Below, one piece after another: positions 14,678-23,799 of a stretch of DNA of 64,000 nt. The stretch covers positions 1 through 64,000 of the forward strand of contig JBFWYD010000060.1 in assembly GCA_050186825.1 (NCBI GenBank). Direction: 5' to 3'. Source of the stretch: NORP233 sp050186825. Its GTDB lineage: Bacteria; Planctomycetota; J058. The position numbers and the translations under genes are program-made. Below the pieces are notes generated by a model. That model had not been told where the DNA came from and did no database searches. It saw only the letters and a list, made by a program, of their open reading frames with translations. How positions within the stretch are numbered: the stretch's first letter is position 1; each line of letters opens with the position of its first letter.

Positions 14678-16345
14678 TCACGGGCCGTGCGCCTTCTTGA
14701 TGAACTCCAGGTCGTAGAACTCGCCCCCCGTGTCCTCGGCGAGCCGGCGCAGGAACTTCTCCCCGTAGCTGCTGGCCGTGACCTGCAAGCAGGTCACGCG
14801 CGTGCGCGAGTAGGTGTTCAGGCGCACGAGGTGCCGCATGAAGCGCGGGGTCTCGAGGAACTGGCCCTCGGTGGGGCCGCCCTCGGAGAGGAAGAACACC
14901 GTGTCCACCTCCGGGTCCTCGAGGGCCGCGGCGAGGGTGTCGTAGAGGTTGCTCCGCCCCAGGCTCTTGCCGCTGGGGGTGACCGCCTTCTCGCCCACGA
15001 AGGAGATCAGCTTCTCGCGCACCTTCTTGAGCGGGAACAGGCGCTCCGAGGTGAGGTAGTACTCCGTCGCGAAGAAGCACACGTTCGTGAGCACGTCGTC
15101 GCTGAGCGCCCCGAGCACGCGCTTCAGCTCCTGGGCCGAGAAGGCCATCTTCGAGGGCGAGTCGCTCTTGGACTTGTCCATGGGGTTGTTCATCCCGCCG
15201 CTGACGTCCTGGGCGAAGAGCAGGCGGTTGCTGTGGATCGGGATCCCGTGGAAGCGGACCCGCGTCTTCGCGTCGCCGCCGGTCTCGACGCGGCCGTCGG
15301 GGCGCTTCGGCTCGGGCGAGGGCGCGGGCTCCTCCTCCTCGCCCTTCTTCTTCTTCTTGCTGCGCGGCTTCTTCTTCGGCTCGGCCGGGGCGGGGGGCTG
15401 CTTGTCCTTGGGCGTGAAGGCGTCCTTGCGCGCGGCCCACCAGCCCCGCCAGGCCTCGGGGTCCTCGCCCAGCGACTCGCCCGTGAGGTCGGCGAGGGTC
15501 ACGGCGCAGCGGTAGCGGCTCAGGCCGTCGGCGCGGTCCAGGCGCGCGATCAGGGCGTCGATCGCCTTGACCACCAGCTCCTTCTCCTTGGCGCGCGCGG
15601 TCCAGCCCTCGAGCGCGTCCAGCGCCGCGAACAGGATCCGCGCCTCCCAACCCCCGGGGGCGCGCAGGGGCGCCGCGCTGACCGCGCCGATCGCGGCCTC
15701 CGCCGCGACCCGCGCGTCGATGGCGCGCAGGGCCTCGAGCGCCGCGATGCGCAGGGGCAGCGCCTTGTGCTCGAGCGCCTTCTCCGCCTGCGGGCGGGTC
15801 AGCTGCGGGTCGAGGTGGGCCATGGCGATCAGCGCATCGCCCTGCACGCGGAAGTTGGGGTGCTTCTTCTTCCACACCTTGTCGAGCGCCTTGGCGGCCT
15901 CCTTGTCGCCCAGGACCTCGAGCGCCCAGATCGACTCCAGGACGGTGGCGTCGTCGCGCGCGCGCAGCCCGGCCTTCTCCAGGGCGGCCCGGCCAGCGGC
16001 GAACTTGCAATGGGCGTAGAGCTCCGCCACCGCGGGCGAGGCCAGGCTCAGGCGCCGGTCGCCGAGGACGCGCGCCAGGTCCTTGAGCAGGGCGGCGTCG
16101 TTGCGCTCGACCAGCACGTCGAACACGGCGTCGCGCACCCACACGCTGGGGTCGTTGAGCAGCGCGGCGGCCCGGGCGGCGTCGGCGCTGCGCGCCTGGG
16201 TCTTGGCCTCCTTGGCCGCGTCGCGCTGCTTCTCCAGGCTGCGCTGCGCGTCGTAGTAGGGCCGCCCGCTGGGCTGCTGCTGCGCAGCGGCCAGCGGGCC
16301 GAGCAGGAGGAAGAGGGTCAGGAGCGAGGGACGGGGTGCCGACAT
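14678..16345 (-). CDS. Secreted HEAT-repeat/vWA-like protein
   Basis: A 555-residue exported protein. The N-terminal signal peptide (LLTLFLLLGPLAAAQ) is followed by roughly 280 residues of HEAT-like helical repeats (ALLNDPSVWVRDAVFDVL; ALIAMAHL; LRIAALEALRAIDARV). A Lys/Glu/Pro-rich linker (about 330-375) leads to a von Willebrand A-like domain. Its first strand FAQDVSGGMNNPMD resembles the DxSxS metal site, with Gly in place of the second Ser; later strands include VCFFATEY and DTVFFLSEGGPTEG. The latter matches the usual vWA pattern D-x-[IV]-x-x-[LF]-[ST]-[DE]-G-x-P. The ATG follows AGGAGG by five bases. It probably acts in protein assembly in the periplasm; the partner is unknown. Confidence 0.8.
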   Translation of the reverse strand: MSAPRPSLLTLFLLLGPLAAAQQQPSGRPYYDAQRSLEKQRDAAKEAKTQARSADAARAAALLNDPSVWVRDAVFDVLVERNDAALLKDLARVLGDRRLSLASPAVAELYAHCKFAAGRAALEKAGLRARDDATVLESIWALEVLGDKEAAKALDKVWKKKHPNFRVQGDALIAMAHLDPQLTRPQAEKALEHKALPLRIAALEALRAIDARVAAEAAIGAVSAAPLRAPGGWEARILFAALDALEGWTARAKEKELVVKAIDALIARLDRADGLSRYRCAVTLADLTGESLGEDPEAWRGWWAARKDAFTPKDKQPPAPAEPKKKPRSKKKKKGEEEEPAPSPEPKRPDGRVETGGDAKTRVRFHGIPIHSNRLLFAQDVSGGMNNPMDKSKSDSPSKMAFSAQELKRVLGALSDDVLTNVCFFATEYYLTSERLFPLKKVREKLISFVGEKAVTPSGKSLGRSNLYDTLAAALEDPEVDTVFFLSEGGPTEGQFLETPRFMRHLVRLNTYSRTRVTCLQVTASSYGEKFLRRLAEDTGGEFYDLEFIKKAHGP

Positions 16346-16699
16346 GGGCGCCTCCTGGTGCGGGCGAGAGGGACGGATTGTCGTAGCTGACCCCTCGCAT
16401 CGCGAGGAGCCAGGTCGGCCGCGCTGCGCGCGGGCGGATCGGGAGGCCCCGACGCACGCCCCGCGGGTGGGCGGGGGCGAGCGGGGCCGTAGGTCCCCTT
16501 CGCAATCCGAGGACCAGCGCGGCCTGGCGGGGCCTGCGGGAGCTTCGGTTTCCTTTCGGTCTCAGCGCGATGCGACGACGGGCAGATGTTGCCCAATCGA
16601 TCGGCGCGGCGAGACGAATCGCGGCCAGCCGCGTGCGCGATCGCGCGAGGGGCTCGGACCTCGCGAGCCCGCCCGGCGGAGAGCTATACTCGCCTTCCC
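16346..16699. other. Divergent intergenic region
   Basis: This stretch separates the divergent secreted HEAT/vWA gene and the giant ribbon-HEAT gene. I find no coding sequence. A small palindrome CTCGCATCGCGAG sits near 16396-16408, and a TATACT box lies at the right end. Confidence 0.5.
16685..16690 (+). promoter_or_regulatory. -10 box (TATACT), giant HEAT gene
   Basis: A near-consensus TATACT ends 9 nt before the ATG at 16700. The purine run GGAGAG at 16678-16683 overlaps its upstream edge, too far from the ATG for a ribosome site. A leaderless transcript is likely. Confidence 0.5.
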
Positions 16700-19600
16700 A
16701 TGGTCCTGCGCTTCAACTGCCCTGGGTGCCAGGCGCCCTTCTCCGTCGCCGACCAGTTCGCGGGCCGCGTGCTCCAGTGCACGCAGTGCGGGACGCCGAT
16801 CAAGATCGGGCCGGCCGCCCCTGCGCCGCAGCAGCAGATGCAACAGCAGCAGATGCTCCAGCAGCAGCAGATGATGCAGCAGCAGATGCTCTACCAGCAG
16901 CAGCTCCAGCAGCAGCAGCTGATGCAGCAGCAGATGCAGTCGCAGGAGCAGATGATGGCGAGCGGGGACAGCCCGCTCATGGGCTCGCTCGAGTGGAGCA
17001 GCGAGAGCCTCGAGCGTCCGGGAAAGGGCCGGGCGAGCGGCGGCGGCGCCCTCGAGCTCGCCCCCGACGACGACGGCTCGAGCGAGATCGTGGTCAAGCT
17101 CGAGTCCGAGGCGGACGACGAGGACGAGGGCGGCAAGCGGCGCGGCCGCAAGGCGCGCTCCGCCAGCTCGGAGATCGTCGAGAAGGCGAGCGGGCGGGCC
17201 AAGAAGCGGGTCAGCTCGCGCAGCGGCAAGGTCGACGAGGGGCGGTCCGCGGGCAAGAAGAAGAAGGGCGGGAGCAGCAGCGGGCCCGCGACCCGCGAGT
17301 GCCCGGTGTGCGACGAGACCATCGCGGCCGCGGCCAAGTCCTGCCCCTACTGCAACGCGCGGCTCGCGAAGCCCGGCGCCTTGGACGACCTGGGCGGCAC
17401 GCTCAAGGCCCTGGGCGGCCCCGTGCTGGCGCTGGCCCTCCTGGGCGGCTTCGGCTACTTCGCCTACACCCAGCTCCAGAAGGGGGACGAGCCCAAGAAG
17501 AAGAAGGTGCGCGTCGCGCATCGCGGCCACGGGGACGACGAGAAGACCGACAAGACCGAGAAGACCGAGAAGACCGACAAGACCGAGAAGACCGACAAGA
17601 CCGACAAGACCGACAAGACCAACGAGGGCGACAAGACCGAGGACAGCAAGACCGAGGACGGCAAGACCGAGGAGCCGCGCCCCTCGCCCCGGCCCACCCG
17701 CAGCCCCTCGCCCCGGCCCACCCGCGGTCCCTCGCCCACTCCCAGCCCGCGCGAGACGCCGTCGGAGTCCCCGGGCCCGGTGCGCACGGCGGTGTTCCCC
17801 GAGGGCGAGCTGCAGGCCCCCTTCAAGCGGCTCTACGAGGCCAAGTCGGGGGCGGACGTCCGCGCCGCGGTCGCCGCGATCACCAAGCTCGACGCGGCCA
17901 AGGTCTCGGACGCGCTCGAGGCCGGGCGGGCGAGCGACGACCAGGCCTACCGCCTGCGCCTGCACCTCGTGCGCCTGAGCCTCGGCGACGCCGCGGCGCA
18001 GAGGCAGGCGATCCTGAGCTCCTTCGAGCACGACAGCGGGGCGCTGCTCGTCTACTCGGTGCTGGCCGCGATCGAGCGCGACCCGGACGGGTTCAAGGCG
18101 GAGGCGCTCAAGATCCCCTTCGAGCCGGGCAAGCTCTCGGGGCGCGCCCTGGCCGACGCCGCGCTCGACGGCTCGAGCCCGCCCTCGAACGTGCTCCCCG
18201 AGCTCGTCGGCCTGTTCGAGGGCAGCGCGGCCGAGGACCTCAAGCTCGTGCTCGGCCCGGTGGTCGTGCTCGCCGGGAGCGGGGCCGGGATCGAGGCCTG
18301 CTGCGACGCCCTGGAGCACCCGCTCCCGCGCATCCAGCAGCTGGCGCGACGCGCCCTGGTCCAGGTCAGCGGCGGCAAGGGCCCGCCCGAGTCCGCCGGC
18401 CGCGCCGAGTGGAAGAAGTGGGTCGAGGGCTACGCGCCCGTGCACGAGCTCCTGGCCAAGATGTGCGTGGCCCCCCTCGACATGCCGGACAAGCCCGGCA
18501 ACCTCGAGCTGTGCCGCGCCAAGCAGGCCCTGGCCGCCAAGGGGTCCGAGGTCCTGAGCGGGATCCCCGTGTTCCTGCGCGAGGAGGCCGGGCGGAGCCC
18601 CGCGGCCGCCCGCGCGCTGGGCGACCTGATCGGGCGGGTCGGCACCAAGGAGGACAAGGAGGTCCTGACCGCGATCTGCGCGGCGATCGAGACCCAGCCC
18701 GACGAGGTGGCGGTGCCGATCCTGGCTGGGGTGCTGTGCGCGGGCGACGCGACGATGGCCGGCCCCGTGGCCGAGGCCCTGCTGCGCGCCGGCGTCCCGG
18801 CCAAGCTCAACGAGGAGATGCCCAACCTGGCCAACCGCCCCAGCGCGGGCGACGTCGAGGCCCTGGCCCAGAGCATCCTCGGCAAGAACGAGCGCGAGCG
18901 CGGGCCGGCGGTGCTGCTGCTGGCCAACCTCCGCGCCCCGCAGCTCGACGACCTGCTGGTGAACCAGCCCAACAACCTCGGCGGCGGGGCCGACTTCAAC
19001 GAGGTCGCGGCCCGGGTCGGCTCGGCCAAGCTCGAGAAGGAGCTCCTGCGGGTGGTGCGCGGCGAGCTGCCCAAGCTCGGCCCCATCGCGAACCGCAACG
19101 ACGCCGTGATGGCGCTGGGCCGCACGGGGACGGTCTCCAGCACGCTCCCCGCGCTGCTCAAGATGGTGAACGAGAAGCCGGACTGGGCCCTGGCTCAGGC
19201 GCTCCAGCTGCTGGGCCCGCCCAGCACCTGGAAGAAGATGAAGAAGGCGGTGGACGTCGTCACCAACCCGTCGGACGCCATCCCGGTGTTCCGCGCCTAC
19301 GCCAAGATCGGCGGCGACCAGGCCCTGGCGGTGCTGGCCAAGCGCTACAAGGCCAAGAAGGAGGACCCGCTCAAGAACGCGCTCGAGCGGGTGCTGATCG
19401 AGGCCGGGGCCCCGGCCGTGCGCGAGCAGGCGCTCAAGCCCTTCGAGGACCTGCGGGCCAAGGAGTGGAAGAACACCGGGCTGGCCATGAACCTCTCGCA
19501 GGTGCTGGCGGTCAAGCGCTGCGGCAAGCGCGAGGACGCGAAGCTGCTGCTGGAGTGGCTGGCCAAGGGGACCCCGCCCGAGCCGATCATCCCGATGCTG

Positions 19601-20356
19601 ATGATGATCGTGGCCGAGATGGGCGAGCGCGACGGCCTGTCCCTGGCGGAGGGCTACCTCTACAAGAACCACCGCCAGCGCGGCGCGGCCGCGGTGTGCA
19701 TGGCGCTCCTCGGCTCGAGCAAGACCGACAGCCTGGTCACGGTGCTCAAGGACCCCGAGGTGACCAAGCGCATCGACGGCGCGGACCACGAGATGCTCGC
19801 CGGGCTGGCCTTCCTCAAGCCCGACGCGGTCAAGGAGGTCGCGGCCCCCTTCATCGCCAAGGCGCTCAAGGCCGCGGGTGACGAGGAGGAGCTCCAGCTG
19901 CTGGGCTTCACGCTGGCGGCGTCCGGGGACCAGGAGACCCTCGAGAAGCTGTGCGACTTCCAGGGGCCCAAGCTGCGCGCCGCGGTGACCCGCGGGATCG
20001 CCTGGGCGGCGATCGGCGCCAAGGAGGCCATCCCCTACCCGCCGGTGGTCGACCTGCTCCGCTACGACCCCGACCCGGTCGTCCGCGCGGAGGCCGCGAT
20101 CGCGCGCGCCTTCCTGGGCAAGAAGGACGCCTCGCGCGAGCTGGCGCTGGCGCACGTCCCCCTGCACGAGACCGAGCTCGGGGCCGACCGGCTGGCCCGC
20201 AGCAAGCTGGCCCAGCTCTGCAAGGTCGACTCGCTCCGGACCCTGCGCGCGGCGCTGTGGTTCGCCTACGACCAGGTGGGCGGCAAGGGCGGCTTCCCCT
20301 ACCGCGACGGGCTGGGGGTGGGCGTCATCCGCGAGCTCGAACGGAGCATGCAGTGA
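16700..20356 (+). CDS. Giant zinc-ribbon/HEAT-repeat membrane protein
   Basis: A 1218-residue protein. Residues 4-36 are an MJ0042-type zinc ribbon (CPGC then CTQC), common in planctomycetes. A Gln/Met tract (about 43-86) comes next, then acidic and Lys-rich low-complexity sequence. A second zinc ribbon (CPVC, CPYC, about 202-224) precedes one transmembrane helix (about 236-256, VLALALLGGFGYFAY). Outside the membrane come KTDKTEKTE repeats and a Pro/Arg/Ser stalk to about 370. The remaining 850 residues are HEAT-like helical repeats that probably form a large solenoid outside the cytoplasm. The ATG lies behind a TATACT box with no ribosome site. The stop overlaps the next gene. The role is unknown; scaffold or sensor is inference. 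Confidence 0.82.
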   Translation: MVLRFNCPGCQAPFSVADQFAGRVLQCTQCGTPIKIGPAAPAPQQQMQQQQMLQQQQMMQQQMLYQQQLQQQQLMQQQMQSQEQMMASGDSPLMGSLEWSSESLERPGKGRASGGGALELAPDDDGSSEIVVKLESEADDEDEGGKRRGRKARSASSEIVEKASGRAKKRVSSRSGKVDEGRSAGKKKKGGSSSGPATRECPVCDETIAAAAKSCPYCNARLAKPGALDDLGGTLKALGGPVLALALLGGFGYFAYTQLQKGDEPKKKKVRVAHRGHGDDEKTDKTEKTEKTDKTEKTDKTDKTDKTNEGDKTEDSKTEDGKTEEPRPSPRPTRSPSPRPTRGPSPTPSPRETPSESPGPVRTAVFPEGELQAPFKRLYEAKSGADVRAAVAAITKLDAAKVSDALEAGRASDDQAYRLRLHLVRLSLGDAAAQRQAILSSFEHDSGALLVYSVLAAIERDPDGFKAEALKIPFEPGKLSGRALADAALDGSSPPSNVLPELVGLFEGSAAEDLKLVLGPVVVLAGSGAGIEACCDALEHPLPRIQQLARRALVQVSGGKGPPESAGRAEWKKWVEGYAPVHELLAKMCVAPLDMPDKPGNLELCRAKQALAAKGSEVLSGIPVFLREEAGRSPAAARALGDLIGRVGTKEDKEVLTAICAAIETQPDEVAVPILAGVLCAGDATMAGPVAEALLRAGVPAKLNEEMPNLANRPSAGDVEALAQSILGKNERERGPAVLLLANLRAPQLDDLLVNQPNNLGGGADFNEVAARVGSAKLEKELLRVVRGELPKLGPIANRNDAVMALGRTGTVSSTLPALLKMVNEKPDWALAQALQLLGPPSTWKKMKKAVDVVTNPSDAIPVFRAYAKIGGDQALAVLAKRYKAKKEDPLKNALERVLIEAGAPAVREQALKPFEDLRAKEWKNTGLAMNLSQVLAVKRCGKREDAKLLLEWLAKGTPPEPIIPMLMMIVAEMGERDGLSLAEGYLYKNHRQRGAAAVCMALLGSSKTDSLVTVLKDPEVTKRIDGADHEMLAGLAFLKPDAVKEVAAPFIAKALKAAGDEEELQLLGFTLAASGDQETLEKLCDFQGPKLRAAVTRGIAWAAIGAKEAIPYPPVVDLLRYDPDPVVRAEAAIARAFLGKKDASRELALAHVPLHETELGADRLARSKLAQLCKVDSLRTLRAALWFAYDQVGGKGGFPYRDGLGVGVIRELERSMQ
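16829..16957 (+). repeat. CAG/ATG triplet-rich tract
   Basis: In-frame CAG repeats with interspersed ATG and CTC codons encode a glutamine/methionine tract inside the giant HEAT protein. Near-exclusive CAG use makes the tract prone to slippage. Confidence 0.85.
17540..17670 (+). repeat. Nonamer tandem repeats (GAGAAGACC/GACAAGACC)
   Basis: About fourteen 9-nt units encode KTE/KTD tripeptides in the extracytoplasmic stalk. The units then degrade (GAGGACAGCAAGACC). A second short repeat encoding Pro/Arg/Ser follows. Copy number probably varies between strains. Confidence 0.85.
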
Positions 20357-20955
20357 CCATGATGAGCCCGCAGGACGTGATCGAGGCGGCGGTGATGCGC
20401 GCCGCGGTGTCGCGCGGCTTCGTGAGCGGCGACCAGGTGCGCGAGGTGCTGCTCCTGCGCGAGGAGCTGCGCCGCGGCGGCCGGGAGGCCACGACGCTGC
20501 AGATCCTCGGCGCGCGCTACCTCGACGCCGCTCAGCGCGAGGAGCTGACCGAGGTCTACCTCGGCATCCAGCGCGCCGCGGAGGCCGCCCCCCCGCCTGT
20601 GCCCGCGGGCCTCGACCCGCTGCCCGCGGCGCCCCCGCCCCTGCCGAGCTTCGGCGACGACCCCCTGACCATGGGCGGCATGGAGAGCTCGGACGAGCTG
20701 GCCATCCCCGAGCTGTCCCTGGGGGCCTCGACCATGAACCTCACCCGCCCGCCCGAGGCGGACCCCGACCCGATCAAGGAGTTCCTGCTCCTGAGCAGCG
20801 CGGAGCTCGACGAGCCCGAGCAGCGCCTGGCGCCGTCCTCCGCCGCCGCGAGCGCGGCCGAGGGCGAGGGCGAGGGCGAGGGCGCCGACGCCGACGAGCA
20901 CCGCTCGGCGTCGGGCATTTGGAGCTGGGTGCGCGACCGCCTCTCGGGGCGCTGA
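20353..20955 (+). CDS. Small protein with kinase-type N-terminal module
   Basis: A 200-residue soluble protein. Residues 8-70 are helical (RAAVSRGFVSGDQVREVL, then LGARYLDAAQREEL) and resemble the N-terminal module of neighbouring kinases, here without a kinase domain. The rest is Pro- and acid-rich, disordered-looking linker, with an EGEGEGEG run and a short C-terminal amphipathic stretch (GIWSWVRDRLSGR) that may contact membrane or a partner. The GTG start shares GTGA with the upstream stop; ATGs at 20359 and 20362 are alternatives. The stop overlaps the next kinase start (TGATG). An adaptor linking the HEAT protein and the kinase is my inference. Confidence 0.7.
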   Translation: MTMMSPQDVIEAAVMRAAVSRGFVSGDQVREVLLLREELRRGGREATTLQILGARYLDAAQREELTEVYLGIQRAAEAAPPPVPAGLDPLPAAPPPLPSFGDDPLTMGGMESSDELAIPELSLGASTMNLTRPPEADPDPIKEFLLLSSAELDEPEQRLAPSSAAASAAEGEGEGEGADADEHRSASGIWSWVRDRLSGR

Positions 20956-22553
20956 TGCTGGACCCGGCGGACATCGTCGCCGCCAAGATCGTGCACCAGC
21001 TCGGGTGGGCGCCGCTGGACGCCCTGATCGAAGCCCTGCGGCAGCTGCACGCCGACCAGGGCGGGGCGGTCGTCGACCTCCTGCTCGTGCTCCAGCTCGG
21101 CTCCTACCTGAGCCCGGAGCAGGTCACCCAGGTCCGCCACTACACGGCCCGCTTTCAGGTCGTGTTCCACGAGGCGGCCTTCCTCCGCGAGCTCGAGCGC
21201 CGCGGCGTCGAGCCTTCGGAGGTGGTCGAGCTGCTCGCGATCGTGGAGAGCTCGGGACACGAGCGTCGCCTGGCGCAGCTCCTCCACGAGCGCGGGACGG
21301 TGGACGCGGCCACGATCTGGGAGATCGAGGACGTCACCCTCCGCAACGTCCGCGGCCAGGACGCCCGGGTCGTGCGGCGCTACGCGCAGCAGGGCTTCGC
21401 GCGGGTGGCGCGGCCGCTCATCCCGGACGGCACGATCTCCGAGGACACCTTCCGCGTCAGCCGCATCTTCCGCGATCGCGCCACTCAGGCCCACGTGCTG
21501 CGCGCGATCGTCCAGCGCCAGATCACCCCCCCAGAGCACACCAAGCAGGTCCCGGTGGAGGAGCTGGGCGTCTACGAGGGGCAGGAGACCCTCGACATCG
21601 ACATGGCCCCCTTCCGCCTGCGCGGCCCCAAGGCCCAGGGCGACGCGATGCAGACGCGCACCGCCGTGGCCCACTACCGAGTCCTGGAGTGCCTGGGCTC
21701 GGGCGGGATGGGGGCCGTCTACCTGGCCGACGCGGGCGTCGGGCAGATCGTGGCGATCAAGGTGCTCCAGGCCAAGCGGGCGAGCGCCGGGGACCTGGCG
21801 CGCTTCGAGCGCGAGGCGCAGATCTCCTCCCTGATCGACCACCCGGGCGTCGTCCGGCTGCTGGAGGCCGGGCGCACCCCCGATGGCCTGTGCTACATGG
21901 TCATCCCCCCCTACCCCGGGACCTCGCTGCGGACCCTGCTCCAGCGCGAGGAGGTGACCCAGGAGCTGGCCTTCTCGATCCTCGAGCAGCTGGCCGATGC
22001 GCTCGAGGCCGTCCATCAGGAGGGGGTGGTCCACCGCGACGTGAAGCCCGAGAACGTGCTGGTCCTGGCCGGGAGCGACCAGGTCAAGCTCGTCGACTTC
22101 GGGATCGCGCGCTTCTACGAGCGCGGGCGCGCGGAGCTGACCTACGTGACCGCGCGGGGGACGATCTCCGGCTCGCCGGCCTACCTGGCGCCCGAGACGA
22201 TCGTGGGCGAGCCCAGCCATCCCCTGGCCGACCTCTACAGCTACGGCGTCCTGGCCTACGAGCTGCTCACGGGCCAGCCGCCCTTCGAGGCCAGCTCGAC
22301 CCTGGAGTTCGTGGAGCGCCACCTCTACCGCGTCCCGCAGCCGCTGTCCGAGCGCCGGCCCGACCTGCACTGGTCCCCCGACCTCGAGCGCCTGGTCTCC
22401 GCGCTGCTCGCGAAGGTCCCCGACCAGCGCCCGCGCAGCGCCGGCTACGTGCGCGACCTGCTGCGCGGCGGCCTGAGCGCGCGCAGCCTGGAGCTGCTGC
22501 GGGGCGAGGTCGGGGAGCGCAGCTCGCGGCTCTACGGCTCCTTCGAGGCCTGA
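20955..22553 (+). CDS. Soluble Ser/Thr protein kinase with long N-terminal region
   Basis: A 532-residue kinase, third in a translationally coupled unit. The first ~230 residues contain module-like helical motifs (KIVHQLGWAPLDALIEAL; LLLVLQLGSYLSPEQV; AQLLHERGTVDAATIWEI). The catalytic domain spans about 239-510: GSGGMGAVYLAD, VAIKVL, HRDVKPENV near 358, DFGIA near 381, GSPAYLAPE and DLYSYGVLAYELLTG. No transmembrane helix is visible, unlike most kinases here. The ATG overlaps the previous stop by one base. A strong hairpin follows. The coupling suggests it phosphorylates or is recruited by its operon partners. Confidence 0.95.
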   Translation: MLDPADIVAAKIVHQLGWAPLDALIEALRQLHADQGGAVVDLLLVLQLGSYLSPEQVTQVRHYTARFQVVFHEAAFLRELERRGVEPSEVVELLAIVESSGHERRLAQLLHERGTVDAATIWEIEDVTLRNVRGQDARVVRRYAQQGFARVARPLIPDGTISEDTFRVSRIFRDRATQAHVLRAIVQRQITPPEHTKQVPVEELGVYEGQETLDIDMAPFRLRGPKAQGDAMQTRTAVAHYRVLECLGSGGMGAVYLADAGVGQIVAIKVLQAKRASAGDLARFEREAQISSLIDHPGVVRLLEAGRTPDGLCYMVIPPYPGTSLRTLLQREEVTQELAFSILEQLADALEAVHQEGVVHRDVKPENVLVLAGSDQVKLVDFGIARFYERGRAELTYVTARGTISGSPAYLAPETIVGEPSHPLADLYSYGVLAYELLTGQPPFEASSTLEFVERHLYRVPQPLSERRPDLHWSPDLERLVSALLAKVPDQRPRSAGYVRDLLRGGLSARSLELLRGEVGERSSRLYGSFEA

Positions 22554-22573
22554 GAGCGGTCTCTCCGGAAACG

Positions 22574-22601
22574 CGCGGACCCGGCCGAGGCCGGGTCCGC
22601 G
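22574..22601. terminator. 12-bp perfect hairpin terminator
   Basis: CGCGGACCCGGC pairs perfectly with GCCGGGTCCGCG around a CGAG loop. It lies between the convergent kinase and amidase gene ends and lacks a T-run, as is usual for bidirectional hairpins in GC-rich genomes. Confidence 0.75.
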
Positions 22602-22627
22602 TGGGGTCTCGGAAAGGTGGTTGGTCC

Positions 22628-23647
22628 CTAGAGCAGCGAGCGCTTGAAGGCCTCGAAGGGGAACTGCTTGCCCGGGCAGTGCGTGCTCCCGCGGCGCACG
22701 TCGTGGTGCGGGAACACGTTGCGGGCCTCGATCCCGTAGGTGGCCATCAGGGCGCGGCACAGGCGGCGCAGGGCGACCAGCTGGCGCGGGGAGGGGCGGC
22801 CGTCGTCGAAGTTGCCCACGAGGCAGATCCCGACCCCGTACTTGTTGTACTGCTTGTTGCCCGCGTGCCCGCCGTCGATGCCCTTGTTCTGCTGGAGCCA
22901 GCGCGGGCCGACCTCGACCTGCCCATCGGCGGAGCCCGAGCCGTTGCCGATCACGAAGTGGTAGCCGAGGCCGTTGACCCACTTCTGCTTGTGGCTGTTG
23001 TGGAAGCTCGCGGCGTTGCCCACGTCGGTCGCGCTGTGGTGGATCACGATGTAGCGCCAGGTGCGGTTGGCCTCGATCCGCCAGGCCTGCGGGAGCGCGG
23101 TGGCGGCGCTGCTGGCGGGCAGCGAGGAGGCGCGGCGCGGCGCGGCCTTGGCGCGGCGGAGCGGGTCGGTCAGGCCCGGCTCGCTGCCGTCGAAGAGCTC
23201 CGGGTCCCCGGCCACGCCGGGCACCGGGCGCTGCTGGAGCCACTCGGCCAGGAAGGCGCTCGCCTCGTGGGGCAGGTAGAGGGTGCCCTGGTGCCAGCGG
23301 ATCATCCCCTCGAGCGGGAAGCGGCGCTGGTTGATCTCGATGAACTTGGTGCTGGGCATCACCACGACCTCGTTGGTGCCGTCGCGCATCACGCGCCGGC
23401 CGGTCACGAGGTCGATGGACACCTTGAGGCCGAAGGACTGGGCCAGCTCGTAGAAGCCGATCTCCTCGCGCTTCTGCTCGTCCTGCTGCGGGGCAGGCTC
23501 CTCGAGCTTGGCGACCTTGGGGGCCGGCCCCACCTCGCCCCGCTCGATCGGCGCTGGCTGCGAGATCGGCAGCGGCTCGGGGCGCACGCAGCCGCCGAGG
23601 GTCAGGGCGAGGAAGGCGAGGGCGCAGGACACGAGGTGGCGGCTCAC
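22628..23647 (-). CDS. N-acetylmuramoyl-L-alanine amidase lipoprotein (amidase_2)
   Basis: Cleaves the amide bond between muramic acid and L-alanine in peptidoglycan. The 339-residue protein has a lipoprotein signal (lipobox LGGC, Cys20), then a ~130-residue N-terminal part, then an amidase_2/PGRP domain from about 205. Zinc ligands are visible: His in YIVIHHSAT, His in FPHHDVRRGSTHCPGK and the Cys of HCPG; GICLVGNF fits the core strand. GTG at 23645-23647 is preferred because it follows AGGGAGA by seven bases and gives a clean signal peptide; an upstream in-frame start at 23674 adds nine residues. Growth or recycling of the thin planctomycete wall is the likely role. Confidence 0.92.
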   Translation of the reverse strand: MSRHLVSCALAFLALTLGGCVRPEPLPISQPAPIERGEVGPAPKVAKLEEPAPQQDEQKREEIGFYELAQSFGLKVSIDLVTGRRVMRDGTNEVVVMPSTKFIEINQRRFPLEGMIRWHQGTLYLPHEASAFLAEWLQQRPVPGVAGDPELFDGSEPGLTDPLRRAKAAPRRASSLPASSAATALPQAWRIEANRTWRYIVIHHSATDVGNAASFHNSHKQKWVNGLGYHFVIGNGSGSADGQVEVGPRWLQQNKGIDGGHAGNKQYNKYGVGICLVGNFDDGRPSPRQLVALRRLCRALMATYGIEARNVFPHHDVRRGSTHCPGKQFPFEAFKRSLL

Positions 23648-23772
23648 GGGGCGTCTCCCTGGGTGGGGGGTCATCCCCCCTATCGGCCCCGCGCCTCGAC
23701 GGCTTGAGCCCGCCCCCCGCCCCCTTCCCGGAGCCCGCCTCCCTGAGCCTTTGCGCCCCTCCGCGCATTGGC

Positions 23773-23778
23773 TAGTTT
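23773..23778 (+). promoter_or_regulatory. -10-like box (TAGTTT), folE
   Basis: TAGTTT sits 21 nt before the folE GTG, followed by the AGGAGGAG ribosome site, giving a short-leader promoter. Confidence 0.4.
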
Positions 23779-23799
23779 TCGCGGCCCAGGAGGAGCCGC

